Source of the DNA: Hyperoplus lanceolatus
Lineage: Eukaryota > Chordata > Actinopteri > Uranoscopiformes > Ammodytidae
Direction: 5' to 3'
Assembly (NCBI GenBank): GCA_026929865.2
Contig: CM049414.1
Coordinates: 2,234,001 to 2,298,000, forward strand
Length of the DNA: 64,000 nucleotides
In this document: positions 23,617 through 35,207 of the stretch, in pieces
Layout of the letters: every line of letters starts with the position of its first letter
Position numbering within the stretch: position 1 is the first letter of the stretch
Notes under the pieces: model-generated
Told to the model about the DNA's origin: nothing
Database searches by the model: none
The model's input: only the letters and a program-made list of their open reading frames with translations
Position numbers and translations under genes: made by a program

Positions 23617-24111
23617 GGCTGTGTTCGGAAAGCCATATTCACGTCCTACTCATACTCATTCTGACGTCAATTTGAGTATGTGACGGTTGTGTATGCGAGT
23701 TTGGGTAGGCGAGAAATGCCCCGATGAGTACTAACTTCTGGGAAGACTTTGGGTATGGATCGACTGGATACTTTTCCTACTCAACCGCCCCACAATGCAT
23801 TGCGTCTTTTCAAACGACAAGGACATTTTTTTTAATTCTTTATTTACAATTCTGCATTTCCTGCACAACACAGGACTGTATGTAAAAATCTAGTTCTATA
23901 TCGAACCTGTGGAGGGCGCTAATACACTAAACAGCGTCTAAACGGCCGGAATCTTATAAGAAGAAGAAATTCTTTATTGCTTGAGTATACTTCAGTGTGA
24001 ATGTTTCGACGCACCTCATATACATAATCGATCTTTAAGTAGACAGTATGTAGTAAATAGATGTTGTGTATGTAGGAGGGAGGACGTTAGTATGGCTTTT
24101 CGAACACAACC
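23617..24111. mobile_element. MITE with GTGTTCG ends, 495 bp
   Basis: Ends GGCTGTGTTCGGAAAGCCAT (left) and, reverse-complemented, GGTTGTGTTCGAAAAGCCAT (right) continue as similar ACGTCC-containing sequence, giving an inverted repeat of at least 30 bp. TAT flanks both sides (23614-23616 and 24112-24114). A 3-bp duplication would suit PIF-Harbinger, but the superfamily is uncertain. No transposase frame is present. Confidence 0.6.
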
Positions 24112-24663
24112 TATAATCTAGTCTAGTCTTTTGAAGGCACTGTGAACAGGCATGTTGCTAGATATGGTGGGAATCTTGTGTATTAACACAAGATTTTTCT
24201 TCCCTTTGTCAGCGCACACATCACTGACTCCACCTTTAAATTCCACAATGTTAGGGGATTTGCAAGAGACAAAAGAGAAAGAAAAAAATAACAGAGTGGA
24301 GATACAAAAATGTCTTATCTCTCCAGGCACATATATGGTTATTATTTTTCACAATTGATTGATGAGAATATTTAATATATACTTAACGTACATATTTAGC
24401 CTAGTATATGTTTTTTTTTCAATTAGGTCAATCACTGCAAGAACCAAGGGTTCATTTTGCTCAAGGGCACCTTGATGTGCCTCATGAAGGTGGACTGATT
24501 CAATCACTTCCCCCAGCTCACTGCCATCCAGTTAAAAGAATAAAATACTATAGCTTCAAGAATATGAACAGTATGTTGACTAAATGACGAATTGTTTTCA
24601 ATTGACACTAGAAAAATTCCTGCATGCATTTTAAATGTGCCTGCAGCTTGGTATGTATCCCAT

Positions 24664-24664
24664 A

Positions 24665-24731
<67 letters not shown>
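24664..24731. repeat. (AAT)n microsatellite, about 68 bp
   Basis: Roughly 22 AAT units. Translation of either strand gives long asparagine or tyrosine runs that should not be taken for protein. Confidence 0.95.
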
Positions 24732-24760
24732 TATTATCATTCTTCTTATTTTTTGATAAT

Positions 24761-25476
24761 TTTGGCTGTCAAATAAGCATGATAGTTCGAATACATATTT
24801 TGTTATTCTCCGCTATGCCTGTGCATTATTGATTTAGTGGGTGCCTAATTAGCAATGTAGCAATACCTGCCTTTTTCCATCTTTTGTGTGTGTGTGTGTG
24901 TGTCAATTTTTGTGACTATGAGTGGGCCTACTGTAGGCTTAGCACCGCAATGAAGCTGGAGTTTTTTCTGTTGGATGGTGAATGAGTCGGCATAGGCTAT
25001 GCTATGGGCACCTTTGGCAGTGCAGCGCTGTCTGTAGTGGGAGATAGAAAGTCGTCATAATGCCTGCTTGTTTTTTTGTGGTTTTGCGCTATTACACGTA
25101 CGCTTCTTTACATCTGACTAAGCCCGTATATAGCTTTTGAGGCTTCACCACGACAAAGCCCTGTGAGGTTGTGTAACCAGCGGCTCACCATCTGTTGCTA
25201 TGTGATCTAGTATCAAGGAGGTTAATAACTTAGTGAAACTTTATCCATCGCCTGTTTCTAGAAATCTTAGCTTTTCTGTAATGTCGAAATTTCAGTTTAA
25301 AAAAAAAATCTGTATTTTTTTTCCTGTGTAATTTAGAGAGAGAGAGAAACACAAACTATATATACAGCTGTTTATATTATAAGCACGCATAAAAGTCTTA
25401 TAAGTATGTGATTAATTGAGATGAATTAATCACAGAGCCTGTACTTAATTAGATTAATTTTCGCTTGACAGCCCTA
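24761..25476. mobile_element. Candidate hAT-like element with GGCTGTCAA ends
   Basis: The right end, reverse-complemented, reads TAGGGCTGTCAAGCGAAAAT and continues with TAATCTAATTAAGTACAGGC, an end type I know from teleost DNA transposons. The left candidate end is TTTGGCTGTCAAATAAGC. No exact 8-bp duplication was found, so pairing of the two ends is an inference. A (TG)n at 24886-24903 lies inside. Confidence 0.35.
24886..24903. repeat. (TG)n microsatellite
   Basis: Nine TG units. Confidence 0.85.
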
Positions 25477-26217
25477 GTATTTTTATATCATGTTATTTCC
25501 AGCTCAGCTTCTACAGTGATGCTAGAGTACATGGTAAATAAGCAAGACTTACATTCACACTGCTAAGCGCAAGACATTTGTCATTGAAACCCATTCAAAC
25601 AGCATTTTTTTAAACTTGGGTAATTTTGACCTAATATCTCAGCGGTGCTCTACTCTATCTTTGTTCTCGAATTTGTCAATCAATTTGTGCCCAATGACCT
25701 CATGATATTTATTTATTTATTTATTTTCTTTTTCTTTCGGACAATCCCACACAATACACAATTATCTCTTTCACATCATAAATCTTAAATAGTGTTGTCC
25801 GAAGGGTGACGGAAGAAGCCTAAGGCTTATCGAGTCCCGCCCCCACTTTCATCAGATTCAAAATCAGATACACATTTACTGATCACAGAAAAAAAAAAAA
25901 AAAAAAATAAATAAAAATTCAAAAATAAAAGAAATAAAAAATAAAAAGGAAGAAAACACACAATTCAATGGCATTTAGAGACCAATTTAGCAGTTCCATG
26001 ATTAATCCACTTGCTTCAGCTTTTAAGATCAGTTCTGCTCCTTTCTGATTTTCTGTACAATGCAGAGTTTGTTTTGCCCTTTTATTGTGGCCTTTTCAAT
26101 GTCATTATCTGGTAGTCTAAACACAACTGCAAAAGTATTCAAACCCAAACAAGTCATTCTGCTGACCTCTCTTTTACAATAATGTTATGATAGTGCCATC
26201 CACCTTTTATCCGCATC

Positions 26218-27560
26218 TTAGTGTTCTGCTTTCAGTCTATCATTTTCCATAATTTTAGAGACATACATTTTTTTGAAAATTCGCAAACTGCAACTCCCTG
26301 TGATATCTTCCTCAAGTTCATTCCATAATTTAATACCCTTTACAGAAATCGAAAATGATTTAAGTGTGGTCCGTATATTTTTCTCTGTCATCATCATCAT
26401 CATCATCATCATCTTCAACCGCTTATCCGAAATCGGGTCGCGGGGGCAGCAGCTTGAGCAGGGAACCCCAAACTTCTCTTTCCCGGGCCACTTCAACCAG
26501 CTCTGACTGGGGGATCCCGAGGCGTTCCCAGGCCAGCGTGGAAATATAATCTCTCCACCTAGTCCTGGGTCTTCCCCGAGGCCTCCTCCCAGCTGGACGC
26601 TCCTGGAACACCTCCCTGGGGAGGCGCCCTGGGGGCATCCTTACCAGATGCCCGAACCACCTCAACTGGCTCCTTTCAACGCAAAGGAGTAGCGGCTCTG
26701 CCCCGAGTTCCTCACGAATGACTGAGCTTCTCACCCTATCTCTAAGGGAGACGCCAGCCACCCTCCTGAGAAAGCCCATTCCGGCCGCTTGTACCCGCGA
26801 CCTCGTTCTTTCGGTCATTACCCAGCCTTCATGACCATAGGTGAGGGTAGGAACAAAGATCGCCCGGTAGATCGAAAGCTTTGCCTTACGACTCAGCTCT
26901 CTTTTCGTATTTTTCTCTGTAAATCTTCTTTTTCTTCTTAAATCAGGCGAGACTCCTCTTTCTTCAAACATTGCTTGTAAACTGACAGGAAGGCTTTTTT
27001 TTGAAGCCTTGTACATCATTTGAACGGTGTGGTAACTTACTACGTCCCGTAATTTGAGAATTCTACCATCAATAAAGAAGTTATTAGTGTGTGCCCTGTA
27101 AGTTGCTTGATATATTATTCTTATTGCTCTTTTTTGAAGGATCTCCAATGGGTGCAATTTACCTTTGTAAGTGTTTCCCCACACCTCAACACAGTAACGC
27201 AGATGTGGGGAAACTAAAGTCCAATATAATACAGTTAAGGCCTTTTGATTGAAAAAATATTGTGATTTCCAAAGTATAGAAATACTCCTGGCTATTTTGC
27301 CCCTAAGATGGCTAACTTGTGGTTTCCAACTTAACTTGTCATCCATTATTACCCCTAGTACTTTGTGTTGCTTGACCCTTTCAATATCTATCCCATTTAC
27401 CTGGATTTTCACAGAGACATCTGCTGCTCTCCTACCAAACAACATAAATTTAGTTTTTTCCAAATTTAATGATAACTTATTTCGGTTTAACCACCCATGT
27501 AACTTTGTCAATTCAATGTTTACAGTCTCAACCATATTATTCAGATCATGCCCCGAATAG
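26218..27560 (-). pseudogene. LINE reverse transcriptase, thumb and C-terminal part, interrupted
   Basis: The upstream part (27560 to 26921) runs open from ILYNTNIFYSGHDLNNMVET through LNRNKLSLNLEKTKFMLFG and HKVLGVIMDDKLSWKPQV to LTVLYWTLVSPHLRYCVEVW and LQKRAIRIIYQ. This order is standard for the RT palm and thumb and the region after it in jockey-superfamily LINEs. The downstream part (26388 to 26218) gives IRTTLKSFSISVKGIKLWNE, the usual pre-stop signature. Where the catalytic YADD box should stand the frame reads LYNTN, so both aspartates are missing, apparently through a six-base deletion. The nested insertion also breaks the ORF. The copy cannot be active. Confidence 0.75.
26389..26907 (-). 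mobile_element. 5'-truncated RTE/Rex3-like retrotransposon with 13-bp target duplication
   Basis: TATTTTTCTCTGT at 26376-26388 and again at 26908-26920 brackets the insertion. On the minus strand it encodes the carboxyl end of an RTE-type protein: RELSRKAKLSIYRAIFVPTL, VQAAGMGFLRRVAGVSLRDR, QLRWFGHLVRMPPGRLPREV and RPRGRPRTRWRDY. It ends LLKLLPPRPDFG at the stop at 26423-26425. The element terminates in (GAT)n at 26389-26415, a short microsatellite tail as expected for the RTE clade and not a poly(A). I recognise the protein as a very common teleost family. The decayed relic at 46575-47393 covers an upstream part of a similar protein. Confidence 0.85.
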
Positions 27561-28067
27561 AAGATGTTTGTGTTGTATAATATAACCCTAAATAAAAACA
27601 GATTAAGATGAGGGTAATACAAGTTATAATGTTGATTGTGGATAAAAGATGGAATTTGCATTAAAGTGCATATCCATCGAATACAATAGGCAAATGAAAT
27701 GCTACATAAAATAAAATATAACCTTTTTTTAATATACTCAGATTACATTAATAAGGTTTTGAGAAGAGGCACGTTAAAACTTTGCTAGATGGTTGTTTCT
27801 TTCCCTATTGTATGCCTGGGGTCACCGTTGGTAGTCCATGTATGTAAAATCAGTTAGTAGAATGAGGGTTAAAGCATGATATATGCATTTTTTTTTATAT
27901 CTATGTGTCAATCTGGGCTTTTGCCTTGGAATTGATAATTTTCATACTCTCCAGCATACTATGGCATTAGGACCATATTTGGTTTATGGAGAAAACACAT
28001 GCTATTTCCACTACTTGGCACTGTCACAATTCCACCCTCCCCCTCCCTTTTGCTTTAACCCTAAGAA

Positions 28068-28072
<5 letters not shown>

Positions 28073-28125
<53 letters not shown>
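28073..28125. repeat. (TG)n microsatellite, about 53 bp
   Basis: Uninterrupted TG repeat. The long VCVCVC or THTHTH frames across it are artefacts. Confidence 0.95.
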
Positions 28126-28126
<1 letters not shown>

Positions 28127-29249
28127 GGAAACAGCGATGGAGTCTGATTCTGATAGTGAGCAATAGGAATCTGACACGGAGACACAGACACTGCAGAAGA
28201 GGAATACCTTCCTGGGTCTCAATCTTCCTTTAACGCCTAACAGGTGGGTCCCTGTACCATTCCAGTGGCTGCAGGAGGAAATAAACGTGTTAATGAGTGA
28301 CTCAATCCATTGTTTTAATGTTAGGCATAGGAAAAAGAAGGTCATCTCTTTAATAAAACCCCAAAATCTAGATGTTGGATAAAGCCAGAGTTGTAATCTT
28401 TATTTCATTTTTATAACATATTAGACTTTAGTCTAACGTTTTTACAGAACAGACTAGTCTTTTTTTAATTTTATAAATCCAAAAAACTAACAACAGGTAT
28501 TAAAAATACATTATATTGCTTCAAGTTTTCAGAAGAAATTGTATAATTAATCAGCCAATTAACAACATGAACAAATCTTTCTGTAGTAATCTAAAATTAA
28601 GTTGATCTCAGGGCTTTAAAAACTAAGATTCCTCGTATTGAAAACAAATGATGTCGAGATAATGTCCATTAAAGATGGGAGTAGTGGAGAAATAAAGAGA
28701 TGCAGACAAGGTTTAGTCAAATATAACACCTACATTTACTCGTAGGACCTTTTGATTTATACTAGTATGAAAGAAGGCATGGAAGAAAATGAGTCAAAAA
28801 CCTTAAGAGAGAGAACAGCATAAGGAGGGTCTAAGGTGATCGTTCTGTAACTGACAACAATGAAATGGAAAGTCCGTCACTCAAGAACATATAGCATGGG
28901 AATGTGCACAAAACAATCACATCCACCACGCCTGTGCTGTTCATTTGAAACACTAAACCTCTAGACGCTGGAGCTGACCAAAAGCTGATTGGACTAATTG
29001 GAGAAGAACATGAATTGATTCTTTCCACCCTTTCTCCTTCCAAGATCTTTTCTCTGGGCTATGTGCTCTACTAGACAGCAGCAGCAGAAGAGAGGGTCCT
29101 CAACTCAAGTTGTGGTGGAGTGTCTGTTTCATTTTGAGGATGATTAATGAAGGCTTGCTGTCCTCATCAGACGAGCCATGCTGATTAAGCTGCTGAAGTG
29201 TTCTCTGATTACTGGCTCACCCCTTATTCCTACTCTCCCCCCCCCCATG

Positions 29250-29270
29250 GGTGTGTGTGTGTGTGTGTGT
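29250..29270. repeat. (GT)n microsatellite
   Basis: About ten GT units just after a C tract. Confidence 0.9.
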
Positions 29271-30679
29271 CAGCATTGATGTGATGAGCTGTGTTTTTTG
29301 GGGGTGGAATTGGCAGCTCCTCGCTCTCAGCCCCACCTGATTATTAGTTCTACATGGCTTAGTCTGCTTCAGCTTTCATCACTGTGATATCCACACACAC
29401 ACAGAGGCTGGGGGCCAGGGTTAGTGTGTGTACAACCAGGCCAGGCCTTCCAGTCCACTAGAATACTGGATTTGCATTACCTTCCCCTGTCTAGGTTTGA
29501 CTACTTCTACCATAGGTCTATATAGCCTTTTTGTTGTGTACTGAGCAATACAGTAAGGTTGGGTATGGCACTCAATTATTTGTGTTTCCTCTTTCGAAAG
29601 TTGTTAAGGGTACTGAAATAAATATTTTGTCGCTTTCGTTGGGGTACCAAGCCGTCCCAAAGGGTCCCAAGTTCCATTATTTTTTTCCCCCTCATTTGCA
29701 TGACCTGAAATACAGTCAAGTGACATCTACTTCGTGGATTTCCAACCTATCATCACCAAATTGTGTACACAGCCTTAGGGGACCGACATACACATGTGTA
29801 TAACGTTCCAGCTTGGGACCCGTCTTCAAAAAGGGTGCGGTGGTGATTCGGGGAGGTGTTTCTAGCCGGGCAGATGGGGGGGTGGGTACCGCAGATGCGG
29901 GGCTGGTGGTCGGCTATACTTTAAAAAAAAAAAAACAGCAGAAATAATATGCATACAGGTTTGAAGGACATCACAGTACTCAGACCCTGTTCAACATCAC
30001 CACAATCCATGCTTTTTTCAAAGGTCGGACTCAAAAATGCGAGTGACAAGCATTTACTGTCAGAATATTCTGAGGGCTCTACAACGTGTTTAATACCAAA
30101 CACACACAATTCATCTTTGTTTACACACTCATGAGGTCCTACTGGGGAAAGGATGATCACTCAAAATGGTATTAGCACATTACAAATATTGTACCATATT
30201 TCACAGGGCCACTATGGGACTCAGTTTTGCAGAACAAAACAAAGAGTCCCTATTGATTGTTCCCATGTTTGCCCAAACAGCTGCTCTGCACCTGTGTCAA
30301 TCAGGTTATTATTGTAAACACAGCTCTCCAACCCATTTGCCAGGTAAACAGCAAGGTCCTCTGGAGTGCTTCACGCGTGGCCTCATTTGAATGGCACTCT
30401 GTCCTTTGATCTTTCCATTCAGTCTGATGATGACGGCAAAATGTTTGGACGTAGACATTTATTCTTTGCGTGATCCGTAAACACATCACCTCAACTAAAC
30501 GTAATCTAAACTGAATTTTTAAAGCTGCATAAATTCCTTTTTTCTTTTGTCCCCTCGCGGGTAGAGCTCCACAACAAACAGAAAATGACAAATTGACATA
30601 TAAACTTCTAACAGAGTGGATATGGCCAATGTGTTTGCAAAACGTGTGTCTATTTACATATCCAGCACATATGTTCAAG

Positions 30680-31055
30680 ATTAAATCAGTTTTATTTGTA
30701 TAGCCCAATATCTCAAATAGACATTTGCCTCAGTGGGCTTTACATTGCATACAGTATGACACCCTGCCCTTACACCCTTAGCTCGGCTGAGAAAAAAACT
30801 CCCAGTAAAAAACCCTTTATCAGGGGGCGCCTTTAGCTCAGTCGGTAAGGCGTCCCCCTCCCGGGCCGGGCCCAGCAGCAGACCCGGGTTTGATTCCCGC
30901 CCGCGGTCGTTCTCTGCATGTCACTCCCCTCTCTGCCCCATTTCACCTCTGTCTCTCTGCACTATCAATAAAGCATAAAAATGCCCAAAAAATATCTTTA
31001 AAATTTAAAAAAAAAAAACCTTTATCGGGATTAAAGAAATCTCAGGGAGAGTTGA
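30680..31055 (+). repeat. Interspersed fish repeat holding a nested SINE
   Basis: Starts CAGTTTTATTTGTATAGCCC, continues TTTGCCTCAGTGGGCTTTAC and CTGAGAAAAAAACTCCCAGT, and reaches AACCCTTTATC at 30821. After the nested SINE it resumes with CCTTTATCGGGATTAAAGAA and ATCTCAGGGAGA. I recognise this order as one continuous teleost repeat, which supports a single later SINE insertion. Outer borders are approximate. Confidence 0.65.
30822..31018 (+). mobile_element. tRNA-headed SINE with CCTTTATC target duplication
   Basis: The tRNA-like head CTTTAGCTCAGTCGGTAAGG carries an A box. The B box GGTTTGATTCC is at 30887-30897. The body TTCTCTGCATGTCACTCCCC and the tail AATAAAGCATAAAAATGCCC follow, then an A-rich end. 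CCTTTATC at 30814-30821 and 31019-31026 is the target duplication. It is the same subfamily as 10567-10753 and 51915-52100, but on the plus strand. Confidence 0.88.
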
Positions 31056-31060
31056 CAAAG

Positions 31061-32551
31061 TTAGTTAGCATTCATTAATTTGGAGACATGCTTCTGAACA
31101 CCCGACGTGTCAAATATAATATATAAAATATCCATCCCTTAATTTAGTAATAGTTTCATTGTTCACCAACTGATCAATAAATGTCTTCTGTATGGTGCTC
31201 TACAGGTAGTGTATGTACAGTGGGTTCATCAGACCTCTGTCATTGAAATAAGCTGCCCGCTGATGCTGGAAACAAGATTAATTGCAGTAATGAGACTGAA
31301 TTATCTTAAAGATGCCTTTGTTTGTTTTAATGTTGGCTGTTCACATCAGGGAAACCACCCAATAAACGTTCAATATGTCAAAAGTAAGTCAAAATTGGTA
31401 CAAGAGACAGAGGTACAGTTTTTGATAGGCCGGCATCAATATTCAACATCAAAGTTGAGATTGAAGGGGCAGAGAAAGAGCACCTAGCCAGATGTACTGT
31501 ATTTTTTGTAATGTTACAATGACTAATGAGCACAATGTCAATAGTGGTACACAAAATACAAATGTGGTCAAGCATAAATCACACAACACTTCACACTACA
31601 TGAACTTCAAATACCGGTATTCGTCCCAGAAACAAAAAGTGTCTCACATCACAAATGCAGACAATTGGACAAAAGTGTGGCACTTGTGGCAATTGTCAAT
31701 CACAATCTGCATAAGTCAGTCACATAAGCAATGGCAAGACCAGCAAAACTGAGCCAGGAAAGAAAAAAGAGGCGAGACTCTTGAGCCGCGTTGCATTGCT
31801 GCTGACCTTATAGACTGTATATAAAAGAAGACTCGCAAATCATAATATCACCTTATGACCATTGCTGCGTCCTTGTATACCTCAACCTACAAAACAATTT
31901 CAGGCATAAACATTTAAAATAGCAAATACCACTATCTAAATGAATTTGTCTTAAGTCATATGTTCTGAGCTTTATATTCCCGACCTAGACATAAGCAGAA
32001 GCAGGCCATAAAGTACATGTTTAACAGTGTCTGGAGCCATTCTGGGGCTCAGATGTAATTCCACGTTGCTGGATATACAGTGGAGTACTTAGTGCAGTAA
32101 AAGAGACGTGTTCATAGAAAATCATACTGACATGTTGACTTCCTCTCCAGGACCTCGGAGAGAACGGTGGCCCCTTTTCATCTTTTACATCTGCTACAGT
32201 AATACTGGAGCACATGTATTACGCCCTGATGTCATGTTGGGGCCATTCTCCAGAGTGCATGACTCCATCAAGGTGCACTACAGATAGAGAAGCACTGCAA
32301 TATATTCCAGGCATGATGTAAGCATAGCATACAACATGTAACATGGCTGTACTACAAGTAAATGACAAAAAACTCAAGCTATTCTAAAAAATGTACTTCT
32401 GGACAGAGTAAATGTTTTGCTCATGTTAAATGGAACTGGTTGACCTTGGGACATTTTTTTCATTCATGTGATATCAAATGTGTTTTGTTTAAAATGAATG
32501 GCTATATTAAAATGATTCATTAGAGAGCAAATCCTGAACAAAGGTCACAAG
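31061..32551. other. No gene recognised
   Basis: Chance frames only. TATAGACTGTATATAAAAGA near 31810 looks TATA-like, but no transcript could be attached. Confidence 0.5.
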
Positions 32552-32838
32552 CCCCGTGTTCCAATTCACATACTATTTCTTTTTTACTACACTACATACT
32601 AAAGTACATAAGAGTTTTAGAGCCACAGGAGAAAGAAAAACAAATCAAATAAGGCAGTTTTTTTTTCACTATGTCGAGAAATATCATGAATAAAGACGAA
32701 TACTCCAAACTGCTAATGGAGTTTGTGGGGCATTTATGTATTTTCAGCGAACTACAATTGACGTGCATGTATTGGGACATCCTAAATCTTTTTCTGGCAT
32801 ACTCAATAGTATGGAAGTATGGGAATTGGAACGCAGGG
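32552..32838. mobile_element. MITE with GTTCCAATTC/CATACT ends, 287 bp, copy 1
   Basis: Ends CCCGTGTTCCAATTCACATA (left) and, reverse-complemented, CCCTGCGTTCCAATTCCCAT (right) form inverted repeats that continue into ACT. A second copy in the opposite orientation lies at 49409-50285 and aligns along most of its length. A fragment of the left end lies at 10460-10508. The exact target duplication could not be fixed; AAGGTC occurs near both borders but is not symmetrically placed. Confidence 0.65.
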
Positions 32839-33343
32839 AAGGTCTTGTGGTCACAGGCATGCATTAGGCATCAGAAATCCTCAATGAATGGTAAAATAAA
32901 TACAAATCATATATAGCCACTTGTATCTCCTTCTGCTGTGCTGTGAGTTCCATTTTCGGGTTCAAATGTAACCTTCTGTCGACCCTGCTCTCTCTCTCTC
33001 TCCACCTATACTGTACTATCCCATTCCACTATGCTCTGACTGCTAGCATCCCCAATCTCTCAGAATGGATCCATTTCTTGCCAAAACAGTGTTATATGCT
33101 CTTCACAAATGGAAGGAGACCCACCTTTGATATACAGTATATGGGAAGAGTGGTAAAAAGAGAAACAGAAACCCTGGCAAGGAATTGACTAACTTGATAT
33201 AATAAGATCACTATTGACAGATATTTCCTTTAAGCTTTTTTTTTATAAAAGGAATTCATATTACACTTCTTGTCTTTCAAGGTATATACAGTATATTATA
33301 CATAAATGATTATATAAAACATGAATGAACTTTGCATTCTTGG
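32839..33343. other. No gene recognised
   Basis: A (CT)n run at about 32987-33002 is the only distinct feature. Confidence 0.5.
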
Positions 33344-33351
33344 GTTACAAG

Positions 33352-34350
33352 CAGTGTTGTGAATAACGCCGTTTAAAATAATGGCGTTAGGTAACACCGT
33401 TATTTTTTCAGTAACGGGGTAATCTAACTAATTACTTTTTCTGTCGTTACAGCGCCGTTATTGTTACTGAACGTTAAATGCGGTGCGTTACTATGAATTG
33501 ATTGAATAAACTGTAATCCGAACGCACCCCTGGCTCCATACTATATAAGCTGCTAGTGAGGAGACCGGTGTGTTTTAAATTGTGTTTTATTCAGTGTGGA
33601 TGACATTATAACTGTCAGTTAGCGCAGTCACATCAGTCAGCCGGAGCGCCTGTTTAGTGAAGTTTGTTTTTCTTTCTCTCTCTGTTGTGTGAGTTTTTTT
33701 GCATCGCGCTTGTGAGTAAGTGCATGGAGTTTCCCGATCTCTATAATTTAAAATTTATGCACGTTAAACGGCCGCGATTCGCCGGTTGCAACAGCTGTCA
33801 TCACGAGCCGAATATTGCTATTGTTCTTCTCCTGGGATCTGTATGCTGCTGTGCATGTTAAAGAAGGAAATAAACATAGGATAAATCCTTACTCCTCCTC
33901 TCATCGTCTCATGCTTCATAGTCTGACGTTTTTGGCTATAAGTGGTGTTTTAGCCGACACCCCTGAGTGAATCCAGTGATATAGTAGATCAGCACGGTAG
34001 GCTACATTCAGCAGTTTCCTCTAGGCCTACTACTTTTGTTGAGAACAAAATACTTGAAGTGTAGGATAAACCTCTTGCTGTCTGTTGATGTGCAATATTG
34101 AAGGTTATGTAGTCTACAAGTAGGCATACCTGTCTGTTCTACTCATTTCAACTGACTTGTGAAAACTGCTCAGAAAAATCCCAATTTTTTGACTATAGCA
34201 ACTTTCTTTTTTACAGTAGGCTAACGCAAATAGTTATTTTCCCTGGTAACTAGTTACTTCTATTATAAAGTAATTCAGTTACTAACTTTTTGGAACAAGT
34301 AGTGAGTAACTATAACTAATTACTTTTTTAAAGTAACATTCCCAACACTG
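33352..34350. mobile_element. Non-autonomous hAT element, 999 bp
   Basis: Perfect 8-bp duplications GTTACAAG at 33344-33351 and 34351-34358 flank ends CAGTGTTGTGAAT (left) and, reverse-complemented, CAGTGTTGGGAAT (right). Subterminal sequence is dense in GTAACT/AGTTAC words on the right, such as AAGTAACTAGTTACCAGGG (reverse strand), and in AACGCCGTT words on the left. Such subterminal repeats are usual for hAT transposase binding. No transposase frame remains. Confidence 0.88.
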
Positions 34351-34479
34351 GTTACAAGAAATGCAGTTTATGATATTGTCAGTTGACTCCTCATCAGTCT
34401 GTAACACATGATCATGCACATCGACTTCATAAATATGCAATTGAGTTCAAACTGGATAAGAATAGTTGCTGGGGCATAA

Positions 34480-35207
34480 TACAATGTTTCATCTGTCACT
34501 GTAGACAGAGGCGCTATCAAGAGTCTGCTGACCAACTGCATCTCCGTCTGGTTTGGGGCCTGCAATGCCTCAGACTGGAAGTCTCTGCAGAGAGTGGTGA
34601 GAACAGCGGAGAAAATCATCGGGTGTCACAACTTCAGCCAGTATTTAGTTTGTTTTCCTGGTTTACTTTCTACTCATGTCACTTCAGACCCGGCCACTCC
34701 CTCCTGCTCTGCACTCCCGGTTAATTACATTCACCTGGCCTGCCCCACACTCACCTGCTCCTCATCAGTTAATCAGCCCCAGTATATATTTCAGTTCAGT
34801 TCCATCAGTCAGTGCCAGATTGTGCTTAGTGCCTTCACCCAGCTTTCCAGCGGTCTGAGTTTATTCCATATCATTCTGATCCTGCCTGCCTGTTCCCGTT
34901 TTTAACCTTGGACTTTCCTTTTTGCCTGCCCCCACTGGACTTGTTTGCCACGCTGTGTTACTACCTGGTTTGTCATCCACTTTTCATTAAATCTGTTTTT
35001 GAATCTGAACTGTTTCCTGTGTCGTGCAATTGGGTTCTTGTCTGTCTTTCCCGGAAACCTGACATCGGGTCCCCGCTCCCATCCATCCGGGACATGGGGC
35101 AGAAGCGCTGCCTGACCAGAGCCCAACGCATCAGGCATTTGGCATGCAGGAGATACACTGCTGAACCTTTGGCCAACAGTCGTTCTGCTTCATTTATGCA
35201 AGTTTGA
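34480..35207 (+). pseudogene. LINE reverse-transcriptase relic split by a solo LTR
   Basis: From about 34501 the plus strand reads RGAIKSLLTNCISVWFGACN, then SDWKSLQRVVRTAEKIIG, up to the GGG codon at 34621-34623. After the LTR it resumes at 35070 in the same frame family with SPLPSIRDMGQKRCLTRAQR. In this LINE family 'RVVRTA.KIIG' is directly followed by 'LPSI.D', so the two halves are one gene. No RT catalytic motif is retained and there is no recognisable 3' end after the stop at 35205-35207. The fragment at 63195-63695 appears to be the next downstream part of a related element. Confidence 0.72.
34624..35064 (+). mobile_element. Solo LTR, 441 bp, TCGGG target duplication
   Basis: The block begins TGTCACAACTTCAG and ends CGGAAACCTGACA, the TG...CA form of long terminal repeats. 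TCGGG precedes it (34619-34623) and follows it (35065-35069), the 5-bp duplication typical of Ty3/Gypsy-like and other LTR elements. A TATA-like AGTATATATTT lies near 34780 and an ATTAAA polyadenylation-type signal near 34987. No primer-binding site, gag or pol lies alongside, so this is a solo LTR left by recombination. Orientation is inferred from the TATA-to-polyadenylation order. Confidence 0.85.

Larger units (their letters stand above)
25706..27590 (-). mobile_element. 5'-truncated jockey-superfamily LINE with nested RTE insertion
   Basis: On the minus strand, RT coding sequence (27560 down to 26218) is followed by a 3' UTR containing ATAAGCCTTAGGCTTCTTCC. The element ends in an (AAAT)n tail at about 25707-25730. 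An A/T-rich tract at 25891-25935 lies in the UTR. A second retrotransposon occupies 26389-26907. The same UTR block recurs at 5285-5345. The 5' border near 27590 is approximate, and no target duplication was found for the outer element. Confidence 0.75.
27600..30679. other. No gene recognised
   Basis: Contains two (GT)n arrays listed separately and a C tract at 29236-29246. The stretch around 29085-29225 has TAAT-rich, low-repeat composition that could be regulatory. GGTTGGGTATGGCACTCAAT near 29559 loosely resembles a fish repeat start but has no partner end. Confidence 0.45.

Noticed and set aside
24450..24500. SINE-like word TTGCTCAAGGGCACCTTGAT
   Set aside because: An isolated motif without B box, tail or borders.
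24504..24832. Poly-asparagine or poly-tyrosine proteins
   Set aside because: Translation of the (AAT)n array only. Similar artefacts occur at the dinucleotide arrays at 28073, 36404 and 50710.
31810..31835. TATA-box promoter
   Set aside because: A lone TATATAA-type word with no downstream transcript or other element.
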